Positions 17,070 through 26,951 are shown, numbered from the stretch's first letter. The stretch: DNA of 64,000 nt from Planococcus donghaensis (GCF_001687665.2 NZ_CP016543.2:1984001-2048000), one strand, 5' to 3'. Made by a program: numbers and translations. The notes: generated by a model not told the origin, from the sequence alone.

Positions 17070-18388
17070 TCTTGATCAGCCTTTTGTGAATACGGTAAAT
17101 CTTGTTTGATTAAATCGTCGTTTGTTTCACGTTTGACAACAAGCTGTGATACGCCATTTTCAACAAACACTACAGCCGGGCGTGCAATACGATTGTAATT
17201 GCTCGCCATTGAATAGCCATATGCCCCGGTACAGAAAATGCCCAAAATATCTCCTGCAACAACAGCCGGAAGCTCTGCTTGTTCAATTAATTTGTCTCCA
17301 GATTCACAGCATTTCCCCGCAATTGTGTACTGTTCCGTCAGCGAAGCATCTGCGTTATTGGCAATTACCGAGCTATACTTCGCACCATACAAAGCAGGGC
17401 GAATATTGTCCGACATTCCTCCATCAACTGCCGCATACTTTCGTGTGCCTGGAACTTCTTTTGTTGACCCAATAGTATAAAGCGTTGTTCCCGCGTCGCC
17501 TATTAACGAACGGCCTGGTTCAATCCAAATTTCAGGAATTGGGTATCCAGAAGCATTTGCTGTTAGTTTTACTGTTTCAATCATTTGCTCTACATAAACA
17601 GCCGGTTCAAGTGGCGTATCTTCTTCTGTATACCGAATTCCAAAACCTCCACCAAGGTTTAAAACAGGACAAGTATAATTGAATTGCTCTTTCCAACTTG
17701 CCATTTTCTGCATTAGCTTTTCAGATGCCAATTGAAATGCACCTGTATCAAAAATTTGTGAGCCGATATGACAATGAAGACCTAATAAGTTCAAATAATT
17801 GTGGTCAAATGTTTGTTCAAATGCACGGTCTGCTTGACCATTTTTCAAATCAAAACCAAACTTCGAATCTTCTTGACCTGTAGTAATATAATCATGGGTA
17901 TGAGCTTCAATGCCTGGAGTAACACGCAATAAAATATTCATTGGTTGCGCTAGCTGCTCAGAAAGCTTCTTTAATAATTCGATTTCGTAAAAATTATCAA
18001 CTACAATACAACCAATTCCCACTTCAAACGCCATCTGCAATTCTTCTACACTTTTGTTGTTGCCATGAAAGTGGATTTTCTCAACTGGAAAACCAGCTTT
18101 AACAGCGGTATAAAGCTCTCCTGCAGAAACTACATCTAATGATAGTTTTTCTTCAGCTGCCACTTGGTAAATCCCAATTGTTGAAAAAGCTTTACTAGCG
18201 TAAGCCACTTGATAGCCAATTCCTGCTTTTTCAAACGTTTCTTGAAAAGCTCTAGCTCGGTCGCGGAATAATTGAATATCGTATACATAAAGCGGCGTAC
18301 CGTATTTTTTTGCCAACTCTACCGAATCAGTTCCACCGATTGTTAGATGACCTTGGTCATTAATAGTTTGTGTGCCATATAAATGCAA
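17066..18388 (-). CDS. lysA: Diaminopimelate decarboxylase
   Basis: A 440-residue fold-type III PLP enzyme that converts meso-diaminopimelate to lysine. The PLP lysine is in 'VAYASKAFS' near residue 66. Other motifs are 'HCHIGSQI', the Gly-rich 'LNLGGGFGIRY', 'EPGRSL' and the C-terminal active-site Cys segment 'GKCCESGD' plus 'GAYGYSM'. Translation starts with TTG at 18388 behind GGAGGGG. In B. subtilis spoVA genes lie just upstream; here the upstream neighbour is pdp, separated by a terminator. Confidence 0.96.
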   Translation of the reverse strand: MHLYGTQTINDQGHLTIGGTDSVELAKKYGTPLYVYDIQLFRDRARAFQETFEKAGIGYQVAYASKAFSTIGIYQVAAEEKLSLDVVSAGELYTAVKAGFPVEKIHFHGNNKSVEELQMAFEVGIGCIVVDNFYEIELLKKLSEQLAQPMNILLRVTPGIEAHTHDYITTGQEDSKFGFDLKNGQADRAFEQTFDHNYLNLLGLHCHIGSQIFDTGAFQLASEKLMQKMASWKEQFNYTCPVLNLGGGFGIRYTEEDTPLEPAVYVEQMIETVKLTANASGYPIPEIWIEPGRSLIGDAGTTLYTIGSTKEVPGTRKYAAVDGGMSDNIRPALYGAKYSSVIANNADASLTEQYTIAGKCCESGDKLIEQAELPAVVAGDILGIFCTGAYGYSMASNYNRIARPAVVFVENGVSQLVVKRETNDDLIKQDLPYSQKADQE

Positions 18389-18418
18389 TAAAAACCCCTC
18401 CTGATAATAGCTTTATAA

Positions 18419-18456
18419 GAAAAATCTTGCTGAGCAATTACCCAGCAAGATTTTTT
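18419..18456 (-). terminator. Terminator of deoB-pdp
   Basis: AAAATCTTGCTG and CAGCAAGATTTT form a 12-bp stem around a loop, with T residues on the minus strand (ATTTTTCTTA). It follows the pdp stop codon. Confidence 0.9.
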
Positions 18457-18457
18457 G

Positions 18458-19762
18458 TTAATCGGTTATCAAAGCTGAAATCAGTTTGATTTTTTCAACC
18501 GGTTCACTTGTATATTCGATACTATTATATATCATTTTTGAACATTCTGCGAGCTCTTCTGTATTCGAGTAAATTGTAGCGATTGACTCTCCCTCTTTTA
18601 CGAAGTCTCCTACTTTTTTGCGAAGAACGATTCCAACTGCTAAATCAATTTCCGATTCTTTTGTGGCACGCCCTGCACCAAGCACCATTGCAGCTGTTCC
18701 AATTTCATCTGCTTCCATAAATGAAATATAACCTTCTTCTTTTGAAGGAACTTCCGTTACGAACTTAGCTTGTGGCAATAATGTGACATCGTCCACTACT
18801 CCAGGGTTTCCACCTTGATCTTTGATAAATTGCTTGAACATTTCTAAAGCTTGTCCATTTTCAATTACTTTTTCTAACATGGTGCGCGCTTCTTCAAGTG
18901 TTTCTGCTTTTCCGCCAACAACGACCATTTGACTACCAAGTACCATGCACAGTTCAGTTAAATCTTCTGGACCATTGCCTTGTAAAGTTTCAATGGCTTC
19001 TTTAACTTCCAATGCATTACCTATAGCAAATCCAAGAGGTTGGCTCATATCGGATATAATGGCCATTGTTTTTCTACCGGTTGCATTGCCGATTCCAACC
19101 ATAGCATGCGCTAGTTCTTTTGCATCTTCCGGCGTTTTCATAAACGCACCTTCACCAGTTTTCACATCTAAAACAATAGCATCCGCTCCGGCTGCAATTT
19201 TCTTGCTCATAATTGAACTCGCGATTAACGGAATGCTGTTAACAGTACCCGTTACATCACGCAACGCATACATTTTTTTATCAGCAGGAGTCAAGTTTCC
19301 ACTTTGTCCAATTACCGCTAATTTATGATCATTTACTTGTTTGATAAAATCTTCTGTTGAAAGTTCAACGTGGAAACCATCGATTGCTTCTAACTTATCA
19401 ATCGTTCCACCCGTATGACCAAGTCCGCGTCCGCTCATTTTAGCAACAGGAACCCCACATGCAGCAACTAATGGCCCTAAAACTAAAGTGGTCGTGTCGC
19501 CAACACCGCCCGTAGAATGCTTGTCGACTTTGATGCCTTCAATAGCTGACAAGTCGATTTGATCGCCCGACTCTGCCATCGCCATTGTTAAATCTGCACG
19601 CTCACGTTCTGTCATATTTTGAAAATAAACTGCCATTAGGAAGGCACTCATTTGGTAATCAGAAATTTCACCATTTGTATATCCTGTAACAACAAACTTA
19701 ATTTCTTCTGTTGATAACTCACTGCCATCTCGTTTCTTCTCGATTACGTCTACCATTCTCAT
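18458..19762 (-). CDS. pdp: Pyrimidine-nucleoside phosphorylase
   Basis: A 434-residue enzyme of the thymidine/pyrimidine phosphorylase family, cleaving uridine and thymidine with phosphate. The signature '[18 protein letters not shown]' is present near residue 108, with phosphate-binding '[13 protein letters not shown]' near 80. The start at ATG 19762 ([10 protein letters not shown]) agrees with the family and has an upstream GGAGAAGGCGG; an ATG seven codons earlier lacks a site. It follows deoB, so the pair salvages nucleosides to sugar phosphates. Confidence 0.95.
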   Translation of the reverse strand: MRMVDVIEKKRDGSELSTEEIKFVVTGYTNGEISDYQMSAFLMAVYFQNMTERERADLTMAMAESGDQIDLSAIEGIKVDKHSTGGVGDTTTLVLGPLVAACGVPVAKMSGRGLGHTGGTIDKLEAIDGFHVELSTEDFIKQVNDHKLAVIGQSGNLTPADKKMYALRDVTGTVNSIPLIASSIMSKKIAAGADAIVLDVKTGEGAFMKTPEDAKELAHAMVGIGNATGRKTMAIISDMSQPLGFAIGNALEVKEAIETLQGNGPEDLTELCMVLGSQMVVVGGKAETLEEARTMLEKVIENGQALEMFKQFIKDQGGNPGVVDDVTLLPQAKFVTEVPSKEEGYISFMEADEIGTAAMVLGAGRATKESEIDLAVGIVLRKKVGDFVKEGESIATIYSNTEELAECSKMIYNSIEYTSEPVEKIKLISALITD

Positions 19763-19822
19763 GCCTATTACCGCCTTCTCCATTTAATTTTCACGCAGTT
19801 AAATTGCATTTCAGTTGTCTAC

Positions 19823-21010
19823 TTATTGGTTAATGCTAGATAAAAAGCTTGTACCGAATTTAGGCATTTTTACTGAGAAGTTTTCAGCAATCGTAGCACC
19901 AATGTCAGCAAAAGTTTTACCTGTTTCCAACTCTTTTCCACCTGTAAATCGTGGAGAATAAGCTAAAAGCGGTACATATTCACGCGTATGGTCTGTTCCT
20001 GGGAATGTTGGGTCATTTCCGTGATCAGCTGTAATGATTAACAAATCATCTTGCTGCATGTTTTCTAAAACTTCTGGAAGACGCACATCAAAAGCTTCTA
20101 ACGCATCTCCATACCCTTGCGGATTTCTTCTGTGACCATAAAGTGCATCAAAGTCAACTAAGTTCAAAAAGCTTAATCCGTTAAAATCTTCTTTTACAAC
20201 TTGCACAAGTTTATCCATGCCATCCATATTATCTTTTGTACGAATCGCTTTTGTTACACCAGCTCCGTTATAAATATCATCGATTTTCCCAATGGCGATT
20301 ACATCTTTTCCACCATCTTTTAACTCGTTCATAACGGTGCGATCAAAAGGTGCTAAAGCATAGTCGTGGCGGTTTGATGTCCGCTTGAAAGCTCCAGGTT
20401 CTCCAAGAAATGGACGCGCAATAATACGACCTACTAAATATTCAGGCGCTAATGTCAATTCACGCGCAATTTCACAAATGCGGTAAAGTTCTTCTAACGG
20501 AATAATTTCTTCGTGAGCAGCAATTTGTAACACGGGGTCCGCAGAAGTGTAAACGATAATTGCGCCTGTTTCCATATGTTCTTGACCAAGCTCATCTAAT
20601 ATTTCAGTACCACTCGCTGGTTTGTTACCAATTACTTTACGTCCCGTTTTTTCTTCAAGTTGCTGGATTAATTCTTCTGGAAAGCCATCCGGATACACTT
20701 TAAATGGTGTATCAATGTTCAAACCCATGATTTCCCAATGTCCTGTCATCGTATCTTTTCCTACTGAAGCTTCCTGCAATTTCCCATAATAAGCAGCTGG
20801 AGAATCTACGTTTGCAAGCCCTTTCACAGAAACGATGTTTCCTAGTCCTAAGTTCTCCATGTTCGGCATGTTTAATCCGCCCACTGCTTCAGCAATATGT
20901 CCAAGTGTATCTGAGCCTTTATCTCCATATGCTTCAGCGTCTGGTGCTTCTCCAATGCCCACTGAATCTAATACTACTAAATGAACGCGTTTAAATGGTT
21001 GAGTCGTCAT
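19823..21010 (-). CDS. deoB: Phosphopentomutase
   Basis: A 395-residue alkaline-phosphatase-superfamily mutase interconverting (deoxy)ribose-1- and 5-phosphate. Metal-binding segments are visible: '[15 protein letters not shown]' at the N terminus, 'GHWEIMG' with the phosphorylated Thr in 'KDTMTGHWE', '[10 protein letters not shown]', and '[10 protein letters not shown]' with 'TDHTREY' near the C terminus. AAGGAGG precedes the ATG. B. subtilis has the same gene (drm) after xerD. Confidence 0.97.
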   Translation of the reverse strand: MTTQPFKRVHLVVLDSVGIGEAPDAEAYGDKGSDTLGHIAEAVGGLNMPNMENLGLGNIVSVKGLANVDSPAAYYGKLQEASVGKDTMTGHWEIMGLNIDTPFKVYPDGFPEELIQQLEEKTGRKVIGNKPASGTEILDELGQEHMETGAIIVYTSADPVLQIAAHEEIIPLEELYRICEIARELTLAPEYLVGRIIARPFLGEPGAFKRTSNRHDYALAPFDRTVMNELKDGGKDVIAIGKIDDIYNGAGVTKAIRTKDNMDGMDKLVQVVKEDFNGLSFLNLVDFDALYGHRRNPQGYGDALEAFDVRLPEVLENMQQDDLLIITADHGNDPTFPGTDHTREYVPLLAYSPRFTGGKELETGKTFADIGATIAENFSVKMPKFGTSFLSSINQ

Positions 21011-21077
21011 AAGTATTCCTCCTTATTTTGCTTTTAGTTTACCACATTTACTACCCTTGTCGGAAGTCAGACCTATT

Positions 21078-21980
21078 TTATGCACGTGGATGAAATTGCG
21101 AATAAACGTCCTTTAACCGCGTTTTACTCACATGCGTGTAAATTTGAGTGGTAGATATATCTGCATGACCAAGCATTTCTTGTACCGCACGAATATCCGC
21201 TCCATTTTCTAATAAATGTGTCGCGAAAGAATGACGCAATGTATGCGGCGTTAACTCTTTTTGAATCCCAGCTTTTTGGGCGTGTTGCTTTAGGAGTTTC
21301 CAAAACCCTTGTCGAGTTAAGCGTTTGCCTCGTTGATTGATAAATAGGGCATCTGTCTTTTCGCCACTTTTCAATAAATCTACCCGTCCTTGCTCCAGAT
21401 AGGTTTGACAAGATGTTAAAGCAGATTTGCCTAGAGGAATAATTCGTTCTTTTCCACCTTTACCGGTACAACGGACAAATCCCATCGTTAAATGCACATC
21501 TTCTATATCAAGATTAATGCATTCACTCACACGCATTCCGCTAGCATACAATAACTCCAACATCGCTTGATCACGTAAGCCATTTGCTTTATTGGTTGCT
21601 GGTGCTTGTATTAACGCATCAACCTCTTCAATGGATAAAATGTTCGGTAATTTTTTGTCCATTTGAGGCATTTCCAAGTGAACAGTTGGATCCGTTTCAA
21701 CGATTCGTTCACGAATCATAAATTGATGAAACGAGCGAATTGAAGATATATGGCGCGCTACTGTTCGTGGCGTTTTAGTTGTTTCTTTTAAATGACGTAA
21801 ATGATTTAATATATGCACCCGTTCTACTTTTTTCAAAGACTCTAACTGCTCTACTTCTTTTAAGTATTGCAAATACACTTTCAAGTCGCGTTCGTAAGAC
21901 GATAATGTATTATCCGCAAGTTGTCTTTCTACACGCAGAAAGTGTATATAATCATCCAGTGCATCTTTGCCAAAATTCAT
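21078..21980 (-). CDS. xerD: Tyrosine recombinase XerD
   Basis: A 300-residue tyrosine recombinase with an N-terminal SAM-like core-binding domain and a catalytic domain containing Arg ('ASGMRVSE'), Lys ('TGKGGKER'), 'LTPHTLRHSFATHLL', 'LGHADISTTQIYTHV' with nucleophile Tyr in the last motif. It acts at dif to resolve chromosome dimers with its partner. The location between fur and deoB matches B. subtilis ripX (xerD). AAGGAGG precedes the ATG. Confidence 0.95.
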   Translation of the reverse strand: MNFGKDALDDYIHFLRVERQLADNTLSSYERDLKVYLQYLKEVEQLESLKKVERVHILNHLRHLKETTKTPRTVARHISSIRSFHQFMIRERIVETDPTVHLEMPQMDKKLPNILSIEEVDALIQAPATNKANGLRDQAMLELLYASGMRVSECINLDIEDVHLTMGFVRCTGKGGKERIIPLGKSALTSCQTYLEQGRVDLLKSGEKTDALFINQRGKRLTRQGFWKLLKQHAQKAGIQKELTPHTLRHSFATHLLENGADIRAVQEMLGHADISTTQIYTHVSKTRLKDVYSQFHPRA

Positions 21981-22027
21981 GTGTCTGCCTCCTTTACCTG
22001 CTAGGTTTCATATGGGTTTCCCCACAA

Positions 22028-22058
22028 TAAAAGGACGGCCTGCATGGGCCGTCCTTTT
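22028..22058 (-). terminator. Terminator of fur
   Basis: AAAGGACGGCC pairs with GGCCGTCCTTT around a 5-base loop. On the minus strand it is followed by TTATTG. It lies just past the fur stop codon. Confidence 0.85.
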
Positions 22059-22066
22059 GGCATCAG

Positions 22067-22528
22067 CTATTCTGATGGATTTTGAGAATTGCTGTCGTTG
22101 CAGCGCCAGCAGATGCCATGGAAAGTAAGACGGTGGTCTTTAATTTGGAAATTCCAGCGTTTCTCTACTATGTTCTCCACATCTTCTAAAAGGTCTTCTT
22201 GTATTTCATCTACTGCTCCACATTCTAGACAAACGAGATGATGATGGAAATGTGCCGCACCTTCTTGTCTTAAATCATAACGTGACACACCATCACCAAA
22301 ATTTATTTTGTCGACAATTTTCAATTCCGTTAAAAGTTCTAAAGTTCGGTACACAGTTGCCAATCCAATTTCCGGTGCAATGTCTTTTACTAACAGATAG
22401 ACGTCTTCCGCACTCAAATGGTCTTCTTCATGGTCCAACAAAACTCGAACTGTTGCTTCACGCTGTGGCGTCAATTTGTAACTCGCAGCGTGTAATTGTT
22501 TTTTTATGCGGTCGATTCTCGTTTCCAT
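22067..22528 (-). CDS. fur: Ferric uptake regulator Fur
   Basis: A 153-residue Fur-family repressor. The winged-helix part holds 'LTPQREATVRVLL' and 'IGLATVYRTLELL'; the dimerisation domain has the metal motif 'HFHHHLVCLECG' and a second Cys pair 'GICWRC', the usual structural zinc site. It represses iron-uptake genes when bound to Fe2+. Assignment as Fur rather than PerR or Zur rests on position between nudF and xerD. GAGGGAGG precedes ATG 22528. A Fur/PerR-like box lies about 80 bp upstream. Confidence 0.9.
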   Translation of the reverse strand: METRIDRIKKQLHAASYKLTPQREATVRVLLDHEEDHLSAEDVYLLVKDIAPEIGLATVYRTLELLTELKIVDKINFGDGVSRYDLRQEGAAHFHHHLVCLECGAVDEIQEDLLEDVENIVEKRWNFQIKDHRLTFHGICWRCNDSNSQNPSE

Positions 22529-22604
22529 GCGACGCCCTCCCTCAAACTGCCTTTATTATATCAAAAGGGAGTTCTCAATTACAACAATACTATTCATTGT
22601 TTAT

Positions 22605-22619
22605 TGATAATCGTTATAA
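22605..22619. promoter_or_regulatory. Fur/PerR-type 7-1-7 operator upstream of fur
   Basis: TGATAAT-C-GTTATAA matches both the Fur (TGATAATNATTATCA) and PerR (TTATAATNATTATAA) consensus with about two differences each. It lies in the 104-bp gap between nudF and fur. B. subtilis fur is PerR-controlled, so either regulator is possible. A second half-match, TGATAATCG, falls at the end of nudF. Confidence 0.6.
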
Positions 22620-22632
22620 AGTGATAATAGTT

Positions 22633-23184
22633 TCAATTCTCAATTGATAATCGTTGTTTTGCCCACAACACAGCAAACGCCGTTTTGGCATCATAAATTC
22701 GTTCATCTATTACCATTCGCTCTGCTTCTTCTAATGTAACTTCCATCAATTCGACAAACTCATCGTCATCTAGTACTGCTCCATTTGTTGCTTTGCTTAA
22801 ACCTTCTGCTACGAACAAATGAACCACTTCATCCGCAAATCCTGGAGAAGTCGCAAACGTTTGAAGTTTTACTAACTTTTCTGCTGTATATCCTGTTTCT
22901 TCTTCTAATTCGCGCATGGCAGTCGTTTCAGGAGCTTCTCCTGGTTCGAGCTTACCAGCTGGAATTTCAACTAAAGATCGTTCTAGCGCTTTACGATACT
23001 GCTCTACAAGAATTATTTTGTTATCAGGTGTAATGGCAATAATGGCAACTGCCCCTGGATGCTCAACCAATTCGCGTTTTGACGTATGACCATTTGGAAG
23101 CGAGACATCGTCTACTTTTAGATTAATCACTTTTCCTTCATATAAACGATTAGAATGGATTGTTTTTTCTTCAAACTTCTTCAT
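22633..23184 (-). CDS. nudF: ADP-ribose pyrophosphatase (Nudix) NudF
   Basis: A 183-residue Nudix hydrolase with a full Nudix box: 'GKLEPGEAPETTAMRELEEE' followed by TG, near residue 77. It splits ADP-ribose to AMP and ribose-5-phosphate. GAGGG precedes ATG 23184. In B. subtilis spoIIM lies between this gene and fur; here only about 100 bp of regulatory DNA remain. Confidence 0.93.
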   Translation of the reverse strand: MKKFEEKTIHSNRLYEGKVINLKVDDVSLPNGHTSKRELVEHPGAVAIIAITPDNKIILVEQYRKALERSLVEIPAGKLEPGEAPETTAMRELEEETGYTAEKLVKLQTFATSPGFADEVVHLFVAEGLSKATNGAVLDDDEFVELMEVTLEEAERMVIDERIYDAKTAFAVLWAKQRLSIEN

Positions 23185-23265
23185 CAGAACCCTCTTTTCA
23201 TTTGTGGTTTCGCTGACAAAAAGTATACCATATTAGAGACGACAGACTAAATGAGGTGGGAAAAG

Positions 23266-24168
23266 ATGAAGAAAAGACAATTAGGAAAAAGCGGACTTGA
23301 AGTAAGTGAAATTGGCTTTGGCTGCATGTCTTTACCAACTAACGAAAAAGAAGCGGGACGTATTGTTGATGAAGCAATTGCTCACGGGATTAATTATTTC
23401 GATACGGCAGATTTATACGACAAAGGGGAAAACGAAATAGTTGTAGGTAAGGCTTTAAAGCATCACCGAAATGATGTCATCCTCGCCACTAAGGTAGGTA
23501 ACCAATGGGACCCAGATTCAGACGAAGTCCAGTGGAACCCAACTAAGGACTACATTAAAAAACAAATTCACACAAGTTTAAAACGATTGCAAACAGATTA
23601 TATCGACTTGTATCAATTGCACGGAGGCATGATCACCGATAACACTTTAGAAACGATTGAAGCTTTTGAAGAACTAAAAAAAGAAGGTTTAATACGCGCT
23701 TATGGGATTTCATCAATTCGGCCAAATGTAATCAACCGATTTTTAACAGAAAGTGAGATTGCTTCTATTATGATGCAATATAGCTTACTAGACCGTCGCC
23801 CAGAAGAACTGCTTGATAGTATACATCAATCAGGTAGGTCCGTAATGACGCGCGGTACATTAGCTAAAGGTTTGCTAACCGCTGAAGGAATTGAGCGTGC
23901 AAATAAAACCGGTAGCTATTTAACTTACGAGTCAGAAGAATTAAAACACACATTGCAAAAGCTTATGAACATTCATGACAACCTACATGCTTTATCACTC
24001 CATAGTGTCTTGCAGCACAAAGCAATTGGAGCAGTAGTCACGGGTGCTAGCTCTCCAGAACAAATCAAATCGACCATAAAAGCTTATGAATCCACTGTCT
24101 CACAAGATCAAATAGAACAAGCAAAAACAGTTACACGTCAAGATGTCTATAAAGAACATCGAAACTAA
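23266..24168 (+). CDS. yqkF: Aldo/keto reductase YqkF
   Basis: A 300-residue TIM-barrel aldo/keto reductase with catalytic Asp-Tyr-Lys-His positions recognisable in 'YFDTADLYDKG', 'LATKVGNQWD' and 'YQLHGG'. It probably reduces carbonyls with NADPH; the substrate is unknown. The start at ATG 23266 has GAGGTGGG seven bases upstream. An ATG at 23251 lies within that site. It is divergent from nudF as in B. subtilis (yqkF-nudF). Confidence 0.9.
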   Translation: MKKRQLGKSGLEVSEIGFGCMSLPTNEKEAGRIVDEAIAHGINYFDTADLYDKGENEIVVGKALKHHRNDVILATKVGNQWDPDSDEVQWNPTKDYIKKQIHTSLKRLQTDYIDLYQLHGGMITDNTLETIEAFEELKKEGLIRAYGISSIRPNVINRFLTESEIASIMMQYSLLDRRPEELLDSIHQSGRSVMTRGTLAKGLLTAEGIERANKTGSYLTYESEELKHTLQKLMNIHDNLHALSLHSVLQHKAIGAVVTGASSPEQIKSTIKAYESTVSQDQIEQAKTVTRQDVYKEHRN

Positions 24169-24202
24169 ACGATTTCTCGACATAAATTAACGAAATTCAC
24201 AT

Positions 24203-24249
24203 TAGGCATAGAGCTCCGTTATAAACTGGAGCTCTATGCCTATTTTTAT
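24203..24249 (+). terminator. Terminator of yqkF
   Basis: TAGGCATAGAGCTCC pairs perfectly with GGAGCTCTATGCCTA around a 10-base loop and is followed by TTTTTATTTC. Confidence 0.93.
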
Positions 24250-24551
24250 TTCTTTAAAAGGTGAAGTGATAATTATTTGGAATTTCCAATTAAGATATAT
24301 TAAAAAAATCCTTAAAACCTAGTAGTGACAATAGCCTCTATAAACAAAATTAAAAAAGAACACTAAATATTCTAAAAATATGGAAAAATAAGTTGTTTTT
24401 TTATTTTTCTTTGTTATTATGAATAGATAGAATCACTTTTAAGTGAAAAATTAAAACAAGAAAGGAATTCTATAGGTAATAATACCTTAATTATCGTAAG
24501 GAAAAAAGGTTTCACAGATTGGATGCAATACCCATTAAAGGAGGATGAAAA
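24250..24551 (+). promoter_or_regulatory. AT-rich leader and promoter of the SLH phosphoesterase
   Basis: This 300-bp gap holds no gene. A candidate sigma-A promoter is TTGTTT, 16 bases, TATTAT near 24393-24420, leaving an untranslated leader of about 130 bases. The leader contains a small inverted repeat (GGTAATAATACC at about 24475) and a strong ribosome-binding site AAAGGAGGATG before 24552. It does not match any riboswitch class I recognise. Confidence 0.5.
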
Positions 24552-26891
24552 ATGATAAAGAAGATTTTTACTACTGCTGCTGCATTAACATTAGTACTAA
24601 CCAACGCCAGTTTGGCACCATTAGCAGCCACTACCTTTGAAGACCCAAGCAATGTAAAACCCGCTGACTATGCAGCAGATGTCAGTTTGAATCCAACGTT
24701 AGAAGCAATTATTAAAAACGCTTCAGGAGAAACTATTAACACAGTCGACTTTAAACAAGGTTACAAATACGACTTTGCTAGTAGTAAGAGCATGACAGCT
24801 TTTGAAAATGACTCTGTTGATAATCCTATCTCTGTTGCTATTCAAACAGACGCAACTCCTTTAACGGGCACTAAAATCGATGCCATTGCTGCTAATGACA
24901 GCAAAACAGCAATTACTAAAAGCAATAATGGTTTCCCTTCTCAACGTTTTGTCGTTGATGTATCTAAAAACATGGCCGCTGGAAATGTAATTGAGATTTA
25001 TTGGGAAGGCAAAACCTTAGCAAATGGCTTAGCTAACTTATCGGCATGGGATTATAAAGCTGGAAATTGGGTAGCCTTGAGCCAAAAAGAAGGAAATGCT
25101 GAAGGAAAAGAAATAACTTTGTCAGCCGAAATAGAAGTTGATAGGTTTGTAAGAGACGGTCAAGTTCAAGCGATGGTTCACGATTCTGGAACTGTGACGA
25201 ACTCTAATGACAAAGACTTTACAATGTTATGGTTTACTGACACCCAATACTATGCAGAAGATTACCCTGAGATTTGGACATCTATGACTGACTGGATGAT
25301 AGCTGAATTTAAAAAAGGAAAATTCGAATATGCTATGCATACAGGTGACCTTATCAATCGGTACGAAGAAATTGAACAATGGGAAATCGCAAAAACAAAT
25401 CTAGACCGAATGGATGCCGCTAATATACCTTATGGTGTTCTTGCAGGAAATAGAGATGTCATGCCAGACCGCACACAAAAAATTTATGATTATTCACGCT
25501 TTGGACAATATGCAGGAGTCGATCGTTTTAAAGATAAACCTTGGTTCGGAGAAGCCATGAACGAGGAAAATCAAAATCATTACGATCTATTCTCATTTGG
25601 AGATCATGATTTCATCATGCTTTATCTTGGTTTCGGAAAAGACGGATCACAAGAAACTGTAGACTGGGCAAATAAAGTGTTAAAGCAACATGCCGATCGC
25701 AACGCAATTGTTGGTATGCATGAAAACATTAACTCGTTAAATCAATATGTAACGGATACGGCTCGAACTGTTAATAGAGAAATTGTTAACCCTAACGAAA
25801 ATGTCAAAATGGTTCTTAGTGGTCACCATCACGGTGCAAATTATCGTGTAAAACAAGTTGAGAATGCAGATGGCACAAATCGTGAAGTGTTAGAAGTTCT
25901 AGCAAATCACCAAGGTAATCTCCCTCCAGATCGTGGACAAGGTTATTTGCGTTTGCTGACATTCGATCCAACTGATGAAACGTTAGATTTCGTTTCGTAT
26001 TCTCCATATCTAAACGATTACGATTTCGATCAATTTGATCCAGCGAAAGAAAGCTTTACTGCTAATTTTGATTTAGCTGATGTCGAAGCTAAACCAAATC
26101 CGAGACAAATTGAGACAGATTACTTAGCAGTTAATATCTATACAGACCAAGCGATTGGACAAGTTAAAAATGTAAAATCAGGCGATAAAGCTACTGTTCA
26201 ATGGAAAGGCCTGAACGAAAAAACAAACTACCAATGGTATATAACTATGATTAATGCTGCTGGAGAAAATGAAAAATCCCCAATTTACCAGTTTACGACT
26301 GGCGTAAAAGAACCTGATCCAGAACCAGAACCGGAACCAGAACCATCTAAACCTACATTCTCAGATGTTACACCTGAAAAACCTGACTGGGCATACGAAG
26401 CAATTGAACGTATGGCTGGTAAAGGAATTATTCAAGGCTATCCAGACAAAACGTTTAAGTGGAGAAATAGCATTGAAAGACAACACGTTTCGCTAATGTT
26501 CACGCGTGCTTTACCAGAACTGAAAAGCAAACCACCATACAAATTGTTTAGCGATGTTCCTGTTGGTTATAAATACTTCGAACCAATTATGGCAACTCAG
26601 CAAGCTGGCATTGTTGAAGGATACGACAACAAATTCCGCCCTGCCGGTATGCTAACACGCCAAGAAATGGCGAAAGTACTTGTAGTGGCATTTGATATCA
26701 ATGCAAAAGGGTCTCACAAATTCCCAGACGTTGATCCAAACGGATGGTCCGATCCTTATATTGACGCATTGTACGCTGCAGGAATCACTGTCGGTTCGAC
26801 CGATGGGAAGTTCAATCCAAAAGCCGATGTCACTAGAGCCGAGTTTGCCGTCTTTATGGACAGAGCATTAACTTATACTAAAAAACAATAA
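24552..26891 (+). CDS. Secreted SLH-domain metallophosphoesterase
   Basis: A 779-residue exported protein. A Sec signal peptide (about 1-27, 'KK' then hydrophobic, cleavage near 'PLAA') is followed by a beta-rich domain, then a calcineurin-like phosphoesterase (about 225-480) with metal motifs 'FTDTQYY', 'HTGDLINR', 'AGNRDV', 'GMHENI' and 'SGHHHG'. A Fn3-like segment, an acidic Pro-Glu linker and three S-layer homology domains (each 'F.DV....W....I......G...G') end the protein. It should sit on the cell surface bound to secondary wall polymer and hydrolyse phosphoesters, perhaps phosphate or nucleotide scavenging (inference). It interrupts the yqkF-yqkD order of B. subtilis, so it may be an addition. 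Confidence 0.88.
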   Translation: MIKKIFTTAAALTLVLTNASLAPLAATTFEDPSNVKPADYAADVSLNPTLEAIIKNASGETINTVDFKQGYKYDFASSKSMTAFENDSVDNPISVAIQTDATPLTGTKIDAIAANDSKTAITKSNNGFPSQRFVVDVSKNMAAGNVIEIYWEGKTLANGLANLSAWDYKAGNWVALSQKEGNAEGKEITLSAEIEVDRFVRDGQVQAMVHDSGTVTNSNDKDFTMLWFTDTQYYAEDYPEIWTSMTDWMIAEFKKGKFEYAMHTGDLINRYEEIEQWEIAKTNLDRMDAANIPYGVLAGNRDVMPDRTQKIYDYSRFGQYAGVDRFKDKPWFGEAMNEENQNHYDLFSFGDHDFIMLYLGFGKDGSQETVDWANKVLKQHADRNAIVGMHENINSLNQYVTDTARTVNREIVNPNENVKMVLSGHHHGANYRVKQVENADGTNREVLEVLANHQGNLPPDRGQGYLRLLTFDPTDETLDFVSYSPYLNDYDFDQFDPAKESFTANFDLADVEAKPNPRQIETDYLAVNIYTDQAIGQVKNVKSGDKATVQWKGLNEKTNYQWYITMINAAGENEKSPIYQFTTGVKEPDPEPEPEPEPSKPTFSDVTPEKPDWAYEAIERMAGKGIIQGYPDKTFKWRNSIERQHVSLMFTRALPELKSKPPYKLFSDVPVGYKYFEPIMATQQAGIVEGYDNKFRPAGMLTRQEMAKVLVVAFDINAKGSHKFPDVDPNGWSDPYIDALYAAGITVGSTDGKFNPKADVTRAEFAVFMDRALTYTKKQ

Positions 26892-26893
26892 GC

Positions 26894-26929
26894 AAAAAAA
26901 GGAGTCTGCAAATGCAGGCTCCTTTTTTA
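26894..26929 (+). terminator. Terminator of the SLH phosphoesterase
   Basis: AAAAAAGGAGTCTGCA pairs with TGCAGGCTCCTTTTTT (one G-T pair). It lies three bases after the stop codon and is symmetrical enough to serve yqkC from the other side. Confidence 0.88.
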
Positions 26930-26951
26930 TGCTTTATATCAATCATTCACC

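Noticed and set aside
24420..24551. Riboswitch in the leader of the SLH phosphoesterase
   Set aside because: No conserved core of any class I know is visible, only a short inverted repeat.
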